Translations under genes and position numbers: made by a program | Notes under the pieces: generated by a model | Told to the model about the DNA's origin: nothing | Databases searched by the model: none | The model's input: the letters and a program-made list of their open reading frames with translations, nothing else | Assembly: GCF_900187295.1 (NCBI RefSeq) | Contig: NZ_LT906473.1 | Span: 2,108,001-2,172,000, forward strand | Direction: 5' to 3' | Source of the DNA: Corynebacterium cystitidis | GTDB taxonomy: Bacteria; Actinomycetota; Actinomycetes; Mycobacteriales; Mycobacteriaceae | DNA: 64,000 bases | In this document: in pieces, positions 28,087 to 37,943 of the stretch | How positions within the stretch are numbered: position 1 is the first letter of the stretch | Layout of the letters: every line of letters starts with the position of its first letter

Positions 28087-28881
28087 ATGGTGGGTTTTTT
28101 AGCGAGGGTCTCCGCCGGTACTGATACCGCAAGCGCTGTGGCGACAGGCTCCGACGGGAATCCGAATGTACTGGCCGGAAGTGCCATCCGCGTGGTCCCT
28201 GATTTCCGGGTCGGACTACTACTGATCCTGATTTTTGCTGCTGCAACGTCGTTGCTGAAAGAAGAACTCGCGTTAGCTGGTCTAGTCACCTACGTGCTTG
28301 TCTTGCTCGCTCTTTTTCATTCCATTAAAAGCAGCCTGATCGCCCTGGTGTGGTACTTGCTTTGCCTCGGTATCCGCTGGCTCTGCGTCTTGGCGGTGGG
28401 TTGGCCTCTTCTGCCCTGGTTGGGGATTCTCCTGACGCTGATTATTCATGCTTATCCCGCCTACTTGATGGTCTTTTTGATCTTTTCGATCACTCCGATG
28501 ACACAGATGATGGCCTCCTTGTCCAAGGCGAGGGTTCCGGGAACCTTCATTGTTGTTGCGATGGTGGTTTACCGTTACGCGCCCACGTTGTTGGCGGAGA
28601 CCCGAACGATAGTGCAGTCGTCGTCGCTGCGCCATACTGTCCCGGCGTGGAGGCGTTGGCTGAGCCACCCGGTGCGTGAGTTGGAGTATGTGATTGTGCC
28701 GGTGTTGATGCGTTCCTCGCGGATTGCTGATGAGCTTTCCGCAGTTGCTATGTGTAAAGGCCTTGATCCTGCAGCTCAGCGCACCGCATTTGTTGAGCCG
28801 AAGATTGGCTGGCAGGATTTGCTTTTCTTGGTGGTCTCTATCGGGGTTATTGCCGCTTTGAAGATCGGGGGCGGCTCATGA
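28087..28881 (+). CDS. ECF transporter T component (CbiQ-like)
   Basis: A 264-aa membrane protein with five to six hydrophobic helices, including LALAGLVTYVLVLLALFHS and WPLLPWLGILLTLIIHAYP, and a cytoplasmic segment with the T-component coupling helices (SSLRHTVPAWRRW; SSRIADELSAVAMCKGLD, where the A-R-G-type motif is replaced by AMCKG). First gene of the DtxR-controlled operon. No ribosome-binding site precedes the ATG (28087), and a GTG follows at 28090, so leaderless translation is possible. It couples the two ATPase domains to the substrate-binding S protein. Confidence 0.85.
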   Translation: MVGFLARVSAGTDTASAVATGSDGNPNVLAGSAIRVVPDFRVGLLLILIFAAATSLLKEELALAGLVTYVLVLLALFHSIKSSLIALVWYLLCLGIRWLCVLAVGWPLLPWLGILLTLIIHAYPAYLMVFLIFSITPMTQMMASLSKARVPGTFIVVAMVVYRYAPTLLAETRTIVQSSSLRHTVPAWRRWLSHPVRELEYVIVPVLMRSSRIADELSAVAMCKGLDPAAQRTAFVEPKIGWQDLLFLVVSIGVIAALKIGGGS

Positions 28882-30362
28882 TTTCCATTAAGAATCTGTC
28901 TGTCCACTATGTTAGTGGCGATGAGCGGCTGCCTCCGGCACTGGAGGGGGTCACCTTAGACGTCGCCAAAGGCGAGGTTGTGTTGTTGACGGGTGCTTCG
29001 GGGTGCGGAAAATCCACCATGTTGCGTTGTATTAATGGGTTGATCCCCCATTTTCATGAGGTGGCGATTGCTGGGCGGGTCAGCGTCAACGGGATTGATG
29101 TTGCCGGTAGCAGCATTTCAGAGTTGGCACGCCATGTGGGGATGGTGTTCCAGGATCCGCGTTCGGAATTTTTCACTCTAGATGTTGTAAGTGAGCTGGC
29201 GTTTTGTTGTGAAAATTTCCAGATCCCCGCAGAGGAAATCTCGCAACGCATCTCCGAGGTCAGCCACGCGGTGGGTATTGAGGATTTGGCTGGGCGCAAT
29301 ATTATGCGGCTGTCAAGCGGGGAGAAACAGAAAGTTGCCCTCGCAGCCGCGATGACCACCCGCCCTGCAATTTTGCTTTTCGACGAGCCCTCCGCCAACC
29401 TCGACTCTGACAGTTTAGTGATGCTCAGCGCGGTGATCTCTCGACTGAAGGATAGTGGAGTGACCGTCATTATTGCTGATCACCGCATTTCTTACCTGAC
29501 AGAACTACTTGATCGCTGCATCATTATGGAGGCTGGCCGGATTGTCGCTGATCTGGACCGGGGCCAGTTGTTGGGTAATCCGGCGGAGTGGTTCAGTGCC
29601 AAAGGTTTGCGCCAACCGCATGAACCCGAACTTCATTTCCGGGAGGCAACAGGTATCGACGATGCTTTTGTACGCATTGACAACGCTGCCTTCTCCTACT
29701 CCGGTGGTGAGCTGTTGTGGCGGATCGATTCTCTTGCTCTACCAAAATCAGGAATTGTTGGGGTGACCGGGCCTAATGGTAGTGGTAAGAGCACGTTGAT
29801 CAAATATCTGTTGGGCTTGTTGCGTTGCCGGGGAAGCACGATATCTCTGGCTGGCCAGAAACTGTCCGCCCGTGCCAGGCGCCGTCGCTTCGCCTACGTT
29901 GCCCAAGATGTTGATTATCAATTGATGGGTGAATCGGTGGCAGCTGAGATGCTTATTGGCCAGCCTATAACCGAGGTTAACCGGCAACGCGCTGAAGAAC
30001 TATTGGACATGGTGGGCCTGGAAAAGTTCAGTGACCGGCATCCGCTGACGTTGTCCGGCGGGCAAAAGCAACGGTTGAGCATTGCCATGGCCTGCATGAA
30101 GTCCGCCGAGGTGATCTGCCTGGATGAGCCCACCAGTGGTTTAGATGCCCGAAGCATGAGCACGGTTTCGGCTTTATTAGGAAACCTTAGCGCCGCTGAC
30201 ACCCTAATTTTTGTTATTACGCACGACAAGGAGTTCGCGGCGCAAACTTTCGACTACAGCCTCGACATTGCTGACCGGAAAATTCAGCTGCGCTCAGCGA
30301 TTACTCAATCTACTGGGGTGGGAGAATCCCACCCACCACGCAAAGGAGATGTCAATGTCTAA
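28878..30362 (+). CDS. ECF transporter fused A component (two ATPase domains)
   Basis: A 494-aa protein with two ABC ATPase domains in one chain. Domain 1 has Walker A TGASGCGKST, signature LSSGEKQKV and Walker B ILLFDEPSANLD. Domain 2 has TGPNGSGKST, LSGGQKQRL and VICLDEPTSGLD. It supplies energy for ECF-type uptake with the T and S proteins. The start overlaps the T-component stop by 4 bp (ATGA), implying translational coupling. Confidence 0.92.
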   Translation: MISIKNLSVHYVSGDERLPPALEGVTLDVAKGEVVLLTGASGCGKSTMLRCINGLIPHFHEVAIAGRVSVNGIDVAGSSISELARHVGMVFQDPRSEFFTLDVVSELAFCCENFQIPAEEISQRISEVSHAVGIEDLAGRNIMRLSSGEKQKVALAAAMTTRPAILLFDEPSANLDSDSLVMLSAVISRLKDSGVTVIIADHRISYLTELLDRCIIMEAGRIVADLDRGQLLGNPAEWFSAKGLRQPHEPELHFREATGIDDAFVRIDNAAFSYSGGELLWRIDSLALPKSGIVGVTGPNGSGKSTLIKYLLGLLRCRGSTISLAGQKLSARARRRRFAYVAQDVDYQLMGESVAAEMLIGQPITEVNRQRAEELLDMVGLEKFSDRHPLTLSGGQKQRLSIAMACMKSAEVICLDEPTSGLDARSMSTVSALLGNLSAADTLIFVITHDKEFAAQTFDYSLDIADRKIQLRSAITQSTGVGESHPPRKGDVNV

Positions 30363-30996
30363 CACAGCTGCCACAGCGGGCAGAACACAAGAAGAACCCA
30401 GGGTGATAACCCGCAAGGACACCACAGTCCGTGATCTGGTGACGATGGGAATTTTCATCGCTCTTTTCCTGGCGCTGATGGTTACTTTCGGTATGCTCAT
30501 GGCCTTCCTGCCCATCATTATGATCCTGCTGCCTTTATTGATGGGCATCCTGGGTGGTGTTATTTTCAGCATCCTGCTTGCTAAGGTGCAGCGCCCCGGT
30601 TCGTTCCTGATCTCCTCGGTCATTCTGGGTCTTTTTCTGATCACGATGGCCCCTGGTGCGATCATGTGCTACATGACGATCATCGGCGGGGTGCTCGCGG
30701 AGATCATTTACTGGAAGTTTGGCAGGACATCCTTCAACGCAATGTGGATTTCCTACGCCGTATACATGGTTTTCTTTGGTCTTGGGGTCTACGTTCCTTT
30801 CATTTGGATGAAGCAGGCCTACCTGGATCTTTATGCCGATAGCGAAGCTCTAGAGGTCGCTCGCCTTGGTACTGAAGTGATACACCCTGTGTTGATGATC
30901 GTGCTGCTTATCGGCACCATCTTCTGTTGCTGGCTTGGATTCCGTTGGGGTAAATCGCTGACTAAGAAGCAATTTGCAAAGGCTGGGATTGTGTAA
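30355..30996 (+). CDS. ECF transporter S component, MptD/Trep_Strep-like
   Basis: A 213-aa membrane protein with five to six helices (VTMGIFIALFLALMVTFGML; FLPIIMILLPLLMGILGGVI; VLMIVLLIGTIFCCWLGF). The start at 30355 (MSNTAAT) is chosen over the ATG two codons earlier because it lies 6 nt after AAAGGAG. This family (TIGR02185-like) is the presumed substrate-binding component of ECF importers; its ligand is not established. The gene overlaps the ATPase gene by 8 bp. Confidence 0.82.
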   Translation: MSNTAATAGRTQEEPRVITRKDTTVRDLVTMGIFIALFLALMVTFGMLMAFLPIIMILLPLLMGILGGVIFSILLAKVQRPGSFLISSVILGLFLITMAPGAIMCYMTIIGGVLAEIIYWKFGRTSFNAMWISYAVYMVFFGLGVYVPFIWMKQAYLDLYADSEALEVARLGTEVIHPVLMIVLLIGTIFCCWLGFRWGKSLTKKQFAKAGIV

Positions 30997-32786
30997 TGAC
31001 AACGCACGACACTGCTGCTGACACGCAGGCGCCCAAGAATCTTAAGGAGCTCACCAAAAGCGCGCACCGCGCGATGAATACTGCTGCGGTGGTGACATTC
31101 TTTGCTTCAGCGCTGAAAGTGTTGCCCTACATCAGCTTGGTTGAGATTAGCCGGATCCTGCTTAGCCCCGAGCCCGCTGAGCCCAGTGGCCCGACCAATA
31201 GTGTGTGGACGTGGGTGATCGTCGCGATTGTGGCGATGGTTATCCATGCCTTTACCTACACGTTTGCACTGGGTGCAACACATGTGGCCGAGGCGAACCT
31301 GCGTAGCGAGTTGCGCCACAAACTTGTTAACAAGCTCGGCCGGGTGCCGCTCGGCTGGCATTCGAAGAGCTCCTCCGGAAAGATTTGGCAAGCGGTTGTG
31401 CCGGATACCACCCAGATCCACTCCCTGGTGGCGCACTCTGCTGGCGATAGCGCCAACACTTTGGGTGCCCTAGTAGCGGGCCTGGTCTATCTCTTCTGGC
31501 TGAACGCCGGGTTAGCGGCCACGCTGTTGGGGATCTTCCTGGCCGTTGTCATCGTCACTATGACGTTTGCGATGCGTGGCGGCGAAGAATTAACCGAACG
31601 CTACCTGGATTCGGCGGCCGACCTGGCGTCGTCGACAGCTGAGATGGTGGACGGGATCAAAGAGGTCAAGAATTTCGGTATCACCGAGTCGGTCTTCTCG
31701 CGTTTCGACGAGGCCCAAAAGAAGAACGTGGATGCTTCGCTGGCATGGATGAAAAAATCCGGGGTGGGCGTGGCTATTTTGATGGCCTTGATGCAGCCCG
31801 GCGCGATGCTGGCGCTTACGCTTGGTGTTGGGTTTGTGTTCACCCAGCAGGGCTGGATCACACCCATTGATGTGGTGGCTTTTGCGCTGGTGTGGGTGGG
31901 AATCCCTGAGGGCGCGATGTCTTTGGTGCAGATGTTCCAGCTGCTGCAATCCGGCGAGAAAGCGGCAGAAAACACCATCGAGATTTTGAACACCCCTGAA
32001 CTTCAAGCTCCTGATTCGCCCGCAACATTGACGAAGGATCCCGCGCTCGTGGAGGGCAACTCTGTTGATTTCAGCTACGACGGTCAAACCTTGGCCATCA
32101 ATGATGTCAGTTTTACCTGCCCGCCCGGCAGTGTGACGGCGCTGGTGGGCCCCTCCGGTAGTGGCAAGACGACACTAGCCCGGTTGATTGCCCGCTTCTG
32201 GGATGTGGATCAGGGCGCCATCGAGATTGGCGGCGTCGATGTGCGCCAACACAGCAATAGCCAGTTGTTGGGTTCGATGGCCCTGGTTTTCCAGGAGGTG
32301 ATGACGGCTAACGTCTCGGTGGCCGACAATATTGCGCTGGGTAAAGAGTCGGCCACCCATGAGGAGATCGTTGAGGCTGCTAAGGCAGCCCAAATCCATG
32401 ATCGGATCATGGCGCTGCCAAAGGGGTATGACACGGTGCTTGGTTCCAACGAGGGTTTCTTATCCGGTGGCGAACAGCAGCGCTTAACTATTGCTCGGGC
32501 GTTTTTGGCTGCCCCGAAGATTCTGATTTTAGATGAGGCCACCTCACAGTCTGATGCGCATTCTGAGTTGGCTATCCAACGCGCGATCAGTGCACTCGCT
32601 GAGGGAAGGACAGTGTTGATGATCGCCCATCGCTTATCGACGATCCAATCCGCCGACCAGATTCTTGTAATGGAGGATGGTCATGTGAGCGAGTCTGGCA
32701 CCCATTCTGAGCTGCTTGCCGCGCAGGGCACCTACGCCCGCATGTGGGCGGCACAAGAAGACACCATGAAAGGGGAAGAAAAGTGA
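30996..32786 (+). CDS. ABC half transporter, IrtA/YbtP-like
   Basis: A 596-aa protein with an N-terminal exporter-type membrane domain (about six helices) and a C-terminal ATPase: Walker A GPSGSGKTTLARL, signature LSGGEQQRL, Walker B ILILDEATSQSDA. No siderophore-interaction (SIP) domain is attached, unlike mycobacterial IrtA. Half transporters of this kind, YbtPQ and IrtAB, import ferric siderophores in spite of an exporter fold. It overlaps the ECF S gene by 1 bp and pairs with the next gene as a heterodimer. Confidence 0.85.
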   Translation: MTTHDTAADTQAPKNLKELTKSAHRAMNTAAVVTFFASALKVLPYISLVEISRILLSPEPAEPSGPTNSVWTWVIVAIVAMVIHAFTYTFALGATHVAEANLRSELRHKLVNKLGRVPLGWHSKSSSGKIWQAVVPDTTQIHSLVAHSAGDSANTLGALVAGLVYLFWLNAGLAATLLGIFLAVVIVTMTFAMRGGEELTERYLDSAADLASSTAEMVDGIKEVKNFGITESVFSRFDEAQKKNVDASLAWMKKSGVGVAILMALMQPGAMLALTLGVGFVFTQQGWITPIDVVAFALVWVGIPEGAMSLVQMFQLLQSGEKAAENTIEILNTPELQAPDSPATLTKDPALVEGNSVDFSYDGQTLAINDVSFTCPPGSVTALVGPSGSGKTTLARLIARFWDVDQGAIEIGGVDVRQHSNSQLLGSMALVFQEVMTANVSVADNIALGKESATHEEIVEAAKAAQIHDRIMALPKGYDTVLGSNEGFLSGGEQQRLTIARAFLAAPKILILDEATSQSDAHSELAIQRAISALAEGRTVLMIAHRLSTIQSADQILVMEDGHVSESGTHSELLAAQGTYARMWAAQEDTMKGEEK

Positions 32787-34519
32787 TTCGCAGCTTTGTG
32801 CAGTTTCTTGACCGGCCCGGCTCCATCTATGCGCTTATCACCGGATATGTGCTCTCGGCTGTCCTCCAGGGTTTGGCTTTTGTACAACTCATCTGGTTCC
32901 TACGTGATTTTCTTGGCACAGATCCAGCCACCAGCCAAACGAGTCTCCTTATTTTGCTGGGGCTGGGAATAGCAGCGTTTATTGTGCACGCAATTACTGC
33001 TACGGCCGCGAACAAAATAAGTGCAACAGAAGTTGTTGGCAATACGATTTCCCGGATTGGTAGTCGAGTATCCCAACTGCCACTGGGCTGGTTTAATGCC
33101 GAGACCGCCGGAAAAATTTCCTCTGCGGTATCGAATCAAACCAGTACGCTTTCTCACGTGGCATCTATTCTTTTGCCCCACCTGATCAGCACAACTGTGG
33201 CACCGGCGACGATGATTATTGTCCTGTGGTTTGTGGAGTTCCGGCTGGCACTCGTTCTGACCATTGTGGTGGTTGTGGTTGCTTTCTTGGGCAGATGGGC
33301 AAACAGCCTCCTGCTGAAGGAACAGAAGGTTGCGCCAGCCGTGAATGCGAAGACCGCTGGACGCATTTTGGAACAGGCAAAGTTGCAGCCAGTATTGCGC
33401 GCTCGCGGTCTTGTTGGAACCCAGTGGCAGCCGGTGGACGATGCCCTGGACGAAGAGCAAAAGACTTTGGGCAATATTATGCGAGCCCAGGCGCGCCCAA
33501 CGTTGTCCTTTATTGTGGTAGCCCAAGTGATGTTCGCGGTTGTTTTAGCCTATGGGCTTTCCCTGGTGCTAGACGGGCAGCTGGATGTTGCGGCTTATAT
33601 TGGTATCGCCGTCATGGCGGCACGGTTTACCGGCCCTATCTCTCAGCTGTCCAACTACGCTACTGACTTCCAAAATGCGAATGTCGCGCTGGAGTCCATC
33701 AATGAGATCCTGATCGCACCGACCTTGCCGGAACCTACGCAGCCTCGCATGCCCACCAGCACCGATATTCAGCTCAACAGCATCCGGTTTGGTTACACCG
33801 AGTCCACACCGCTTTTTAAGGATTTCTCTCTGACAGCTAATGCCGGCGAGATTACTGCTGTGGTAGGGCCGTCTGGTTGTGGCAAGACGACGATCACAAA
33901 ACTGGTGGCCAGGTTCTGGGACGTTGCTGAAGGCTCAATCACCATCGGTGGTGTTGATGTTTGCGACATATCCACTGATCAGCTCATGGACATGACCGCG
34001 ATCGTTTTCCAAGACGTGTACCTGTTTGACACCACGATCAAAGAAAATGTGCGTATCTCTCGGCCCGATGCCACTGATGAAGAGGTTGCCGAGGCGATGC
34101 GTCGCGCAGGACTCGACCACGTCTTGGAATATTTACCCGATGGTGCCGATACCCAGGTTGGGGAAGGCGGCAAGAGCCTGTCTGGGGGTGAGCGCCAGCG
34201 GGTATCCATTGCTCGAGCTTTCTTGAAGGATGCGCCGATCTTGCTGCTCGACGAGGTCACGTCTGCCCTAGATACCGAAAACGAAGCATCCATCACCGCC
34301 TCCCTGTTGGATTTGGCGCAGGGACGCACGGTCATCATTATCGCCCATCGCCTGTCTACCGTGATGAACGCTGACCAGGTGTATGTGCTTTCGGGCAGGG
34401 ACTCTGGTGAGCCCACCCACGTAGTGGAATCGGGAAAACCAACCGAACTGGCCAAGCAGGATGGCCCCTTTGCTGCCATGCTCGCAGACTTTAAGGAGGT
34501 TTCCCGATGGCAGATTTAG
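32783..34519 (+). CDS. ABC half transporter, IrtB/YbtQ-like
   Basis: A 578-aa partner of the preceding half transporter. The start is the GTG at 32783 (IRSFVQFLDRPG follows), overlapping the previous stop as GTGA and preceded by AAAGGGGAAG. Membrane domain first, then an ATPase with Walker A GPSGCGKTTITKL, signature LSGGERQRV and Walker B ILLLDEVTSALD. Position and layout suggest a heterodimer for ferric-siderophore transport (inference). The last 13 bp overlap the following gene. Confidence 0.85.
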   Translation: MIRSFVQFLDRPGSIYALITGYVLSAVLQGLAFVQLIWFLRDFLGTDPATSQTSLLILLGLGIAAFIVHAITATAANKISATEVVGNTISRIGSRVSQLPLGWFNAETAGKISSAVSNQTSTLSHVASILLPHLISTTVAPATMIIVLWFVEFRLALVLTIVVVVVAFLGRWANSLLLKEQKVAPAVNAKTAGRILEQAKLQPVLRARGLVGTQWQPVDDALDEEQKTLGNIMRAQARPTLSFIVVAQVMFAVVLAYGLSLVLDGQLDVAAYIGIAVMAARFTGPISQLSNYATDFQNANVALESINEILIAPTLPEPTQPRMPTSTDIQLNSIRFGYTESTPLFKDFSLTANAGEITAVVGPSGCGKTTITKLVARFWDVAEGSITIGGVDVCDISTDQLMDMTAIVFQDVYLFDTTIKENVRISRPDATDEEVAEAMRRAGLDHVLEYLPDGADTQVGEGGKSLSGGERQRVSIARAFLKDAPILLLDEVTSALDTENEASITASLLDLAQGRTVIIIAHRLSTVMNADQVYVLSGRDSGEPTHVVESGKPTELAKQDGPFAAMLADFKEVSRWQI

Positions 34520-35574
34520 CCAACCAAGAATACAGAAACACGGAGCCGGATGATCGACCGCAAAGATCGGTCGTCCTGGACATCCAGGATCTCCATAAGT
34601 CCTTCGGCAGTGGCGCGAATCGCAAGGACGTTCTCAAGGGTTTAAGCTTGCGGGTCCACCAAGGTGAGACGGTCGCGCTGCTCGGTGCAAACGGTGCCGG
34701 CAAGACCACAGCCGTCAACATCGCATCCACGCTGCTGCTGCCCACCTCGGGCACTGTCAAGGTCTGCGGATACGATGTGGTGACCGAAGACCGCCAGGTC
34801 CGCCAACACATCTCGCTGACCGGGCAGTTCGCGGCCGTCGACGGCGAACTCACCGGCAAAGAAAACCTTGTCTTCTTCGCCCGCCTCAACGGCTTCAACC
34901 GCAAGCAAGCAGCCACACGCGCCGATGAACTCCTAGCAAGCTTCCGGCTCACCGATGCCGCAAACCAGCGCGCCTCCACCTATTCGGGCGGAATGCGTAG
35001 GCGGCTGGACATCGCCGCGTCGCTCATCGTGGACCCAAGCCTGCTCTTCCTCGACGAACCAACCACAGGCCTGGATCCCCTGTCTCGTCGTGAACTGTGG
35101 GAGATGGTGGATGATCTGCGTAACCGCGGGGTCGCCATCCTGCTGACCACGCAGTATCTGGAAGAGGCCGAGCGACTGGCCGATAATATTGTGCTTCTTC
35201 GCGACGGCATAGCCGTTACCGAGGGCACCGCCAGCCAGCTCCGCAGCCAATTTGGTGGACTGCGCTGCACAGTCAGTTTCGATGATGTGGCCACCGCCCG
35301 TGAGGCTGCCCAAGAAATCCTGCCGCGTGCACTTAAGCGTGACATCGAAGATTTCCAGGTAGAGGCCTTGGAGGTCTCCTTCAGCGCACCACACGGAATG
35401 GATGATCTTCTGGCGGCAACCCAAGCGCTTGACGCTGCTGGCACACAACCAACCTCGGCGGGTATCGCTCCACCGTCACTCGATGATGTGTTTGTGGGCA
35501 CGGCGTTTTCTGACGGCGCTGTGTTTTCTGACGGTGCTGGCCAGGCCGCGACGAATAACGAGGCTCAGCCATGA
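34507..35574 (+). CDS. DrrA-like ABC transporter ATPase
   Basis: A 355-aa ATPase subunit of the DrrA (antibiotic/lipid exporter) family. Walker A GANGAGKTTAVNI, signature YSGGMRRRLDIA, Walker B LLFLDEPTTGLDP. A C-terminal domain of about 100 residues follows, as in DrrA. It begins with a strong AGGAGG 7 nt before ATG (34507). Forms an exporter with the two following permeases. In an iron-regulated operon it may export a siderophore, but no substrate evidence exists. Confidence 0.86.
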   Translation: MADLANQEYRNTEPDDRPQRSVVLDIQDLHKSFGSGANRKDVLKGLSLRVHQGETVALLGANGAGKTTAVNIASTLLLPTSGTVKVCGYDVVTEDRQVRQHISLTGQFAAVDGELTGKENLVFFARLNGFNRKQAATRADELLASFRLTDAANQRASTYSGGMRRRLDIAASLIVDPSLLFLDEPTTGLDPLSRRELWEMVDDLRNRGVAILLTTQYLEEAERLADNIVLLRDGIAVTEGTASQLRSQFGGLRCTVSFDDVATAREAAQEILPRALKRDIEDFQVEALEVSFSAPHGMDDLLAATQALDAAGTQPTSAGIAPPSLDDVFVGTAFSDGAVFSDGAGQAATNNEAQP

Positions 35575-36365
35575 CCGCAACGACCACAACCACACCACCC
35601 TCAACAAATAATCGCACCGCCGACGCGCTCGCCGGAGCAGTAATCCGCAACAATCTGCGGCTATCCCGCAACAGCGCCTCGCTGGTCTCGGCGTTAGTGA
35701 TCCCGGCGATGATGATGTTTACCTTCTGGTTGGTCTTCGGTAACGCCGCTAACCAGATTGGTTTTGATTACGCTCTCTTCCTCATGGCGGGCACCATGTT
35801 CCAGGGCGTGATGTTCGCCGCCGCAGCCTCTGCCATGGCCTTGGCGGTAGACATGGAAAGTGGCCTGATCAACCGGATGCGTGCGATGCCTATCCCGGCG
35901 ATGGTCGCGGTCGGCGGGCGCATGATCACCGATGCTCTTCGCTCGGCCGTCTCCATCATCGCGGTCGTGATCGTAGCCCTGCTCTGCGGCGCCCAACCAG
36001 CAAGCATCACAGGCCTCACCATCGCCTGCCTCATCGCCTTACTCATGGGCCAGGTCCTGGTCCTGCTTTTCGGTGGCATTACGTTGCGTTCGCGTCGGCA
36101 GCCAATCCAAAGCGCGGGCCTGATCCAAGGTATCGAAATGCCGGTGCTCATGTTCTCCAGCGCTTTCATCCCACTGCCACTACTTCCGGACTGGCTGGAA
36201 CCCATCATCACGCACATGCCGTTTACGGTGATGATCGAAACGATGCGCGCTTTCCTGAACGGAACCACACCCGGCGCGGCAGGCTGGGAGGCACTGGCCT
36301 GGCTCGTCGCAGGCTTCATCCTCGGCGCGTGGTGGATGTCGAGTGCTTTTAGGAGGCAGTCATGA
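35571..36365 (+). CDS. DrrB-like ABC transporter permease
   Basis: A 264-aa ABC-2 type permease. An N-terminal Thr-rich stretch precedes about six helices (VSALVIPAMMMFTFWLVFG; MAGTMFQGVMFAAAASAM; ALAWLVAGFILGAWWM). The start overlaps the ATPase stop by 4 bp. Partner of the DrrA-like ATPase. Confidence 0.83.
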   Translation: MTATTTTTPPSTNNRTADALAGAVIRNNLRLSRNSASLVSALVIPAMMMFTFWLVFGNAANQIGFDYALFLMAGTMFQGVMFAAAASAMALAVDMESGLINRMRAMPIPAMVAVGGRMITDALRSAVSIIAVVIVALLCGAQPASITGLTIACLIALLMGQVLVLLFGGITLRSRRQPIQSAGLIQGIEMPVLMFSSAFIPLPLLPDWLEPIITHMPFTVMIETMRAFLNGTTPGAAGWEALAWLVAGFILGAWWMSSAFRRQS

Positions 36366-37138
36366 CAACGCAACTGAAGGTTAACGCGGCCGCTGCGATC
36401 ACAGTTCATGCTGGCCGTCACCTGAAGCGGTGGTGGCGTACGCCGTCGGCAGTGTTTATGGGGATTGGTATGCCACTAATGATGATTCTCGTCATACAGA
36501 TCATGTTTTCCGGCATGATTGAAACTTTCGCTGGCCAGCCGATGAACATGGCGGCGATGTCGGTGCTGGTGGCGGTGTCGCAGGCGTTTACGGTGGCGCT
36601 GGTGCGCGCAGGTGGGATTGTGCAGGAGAGACATGCCGGGCTTCCGGCTCGCTTTTCCACGCTCCCCTCTCCCCCTTTCACCGGGATCCTGGGCATGATT
36701 GTGGCCGCCACGGTGATTTCTTTCATTGCGATGCTGGTTGCTGTGGGTTCGGGCCTGGTGTTGGGCGCGGACTTCGGCAGCCTTAGTGGTCTACTAGGTT
36801 GCCTGCTGGTCCTGGTGTTGACCGCGATTTCTGCTGGGTGCGTGGGCGTAATGCTCGGCTACCTTGTGGACACTCCGCAGGGGGCGATGAGTTTTGTGCC
36901 GCTGGTGATGCTGCCGATGTTCTTCAACACGGCCATGATGCCGCGCGAGATGTACCTGGCTGCGATCCGCCCGCTGGTCGATATTTCCCCGGTGACCGTC
37001 ACGGTGGAGTTGGTGCGCGCCGTGGTGGCGGGCGAGGTGACGGCAGGTTTAGTCTGGCCGTGGGCTGCGTGGTTTGGAGGTTTGGCGCTGGTCAGCCTGC
37101 TCGTCTTGGTGCGGAAAACCAGTGCGCGTAGTAGCTAA
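36362..37138 (+). CDS. DrrC-like ABC transporter permease
   Basis: A 258-aa second ABC-2 permease, with a 4-bp overlap to the previous permease. Helices include VFMGIGMPLMMILVIQIM, TVISFIAMLVAVGSGLVLG and FVPLVMLPMFFNTAMMP. Last gene of the eight-gene DtxR-box operon; a paralogue-like partner of the preceding permease, giving a heterodimeric export channel. Confidence 0.83.
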   Translation: MTTQLKVNAAAAITVHAGRHLKRWWRTPSAVFMGIGMPLMMILVIQIMFSGMIETFAGQPMNMAAMSVLVAVSQAFTVALVRAGGIVQERHAGLPARFSTLPSPPFTGILGMIVAATVISFIAMLVAVGSGLVLGADFGSLSGLLGCLLVLVLTAISAGCVGVMLGYLVDTPQGAMSFVPLVMLPMFFNTAMMPREMYLAAIRPLVDISPVTVTVELVRAVVAGEVTAGLVWPWAAWFGGLALVSLLVLVRKTSARSS

Positions 37139-37490
37139 TAGGCGGGCACACCGGTCGGTGTCATGGTGAAGCCTGCTGCATTAGCTTCCTGCTGGACTGT
37201 GCTTTTCGACGAATGGTAGTAGATATGCTCCACACGTCAGACATCATCCATATCAATGTGACGCAACGGGACGTTGTGCTCACCCTTGATTTCACGATTA
37301 AAGGGGCTCTTCCGGTTTGGGTGTGCATGAGTAGTTTTCTTGATGTATGGCTTAAGGGACATAATGTGTGCTAAATCGTATGGGTTTATGTGCTCTGGCC
37401 TGGGGTGATGATGGTGTATTGAATTCCTTGGGGTTCAATCCGGCCGAACACCCTTCCTTAACTGATGAGCCGATGATGTTGTGGTAGGGG
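37139..37490. other. Gap after the transport operon, decayed sequence
   Basis: About 350 bp without an intact gene. On the minus strand a long frame with one TGA (VPLRHIDMDDV, stop, then RVEHIYYHSSKSTVQQ) ends at 37135; it may be the C-terminal remnant of an unrecognised gene. No clear terminator for the upstream operon is seen. Confidence 0.35.
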
Positions 37491-37943
37491 GTGGTTGGTC
37501 TACTCGTTAAGGTGAAGAAACGTAAAACAGCCATCGTTACTGCAGGACTTGACTACATTTTATCGACAAAAGTCCCCACAATCCCCGATGTGATTACCGA
37601 GTGGAAAAAGGAGCATCCTAACACTGAATACACTAACGGGCAGATCTCGTCACAGCATTCATATACTGACCGGCGCAAAGCCAAGTCAGGTCAACCAGAC
37701 TCGATAACTCATTTTCATTACTCCCACGACAAGGCAAGGCGGACTCGACGCGGGATTGACCAGCAGCTAGAAAAAGCAGTTCGTGCTGTCGAAGGCGCAA
37801 CAACAATCAAGCGTAACCGTTATATCAACCTGAAAGCCCCAAACAAAAAGGTCAACTACGCCCTAGCTGAAAAACATAAAGCACTCGCAGGGATAAAAGA
37901 ATACGAAACAACGCTGACATCCCTGTCGGCACCGGAGACCTGA
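37491..37943 (+). pseudogene. Transposase fragment, IS1634-like (central part)
   Basis: A 150-aa open frame containing the central part of a DDE-type transposase: YILSTKVPTIPDVITEWKK, then DSITHFHYSHDKARRTRRG, then IKRNRYINLKAPNKKVNYALAEKH. The N-terminal third is missing and the C-terminal part ends at LSAPET. The same NLKAPNKKVNYALAEKH segment occurs in the second fragment at 41.0 kb, so both come from related elements. Not functional as it stands. Confidence 0.8.
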
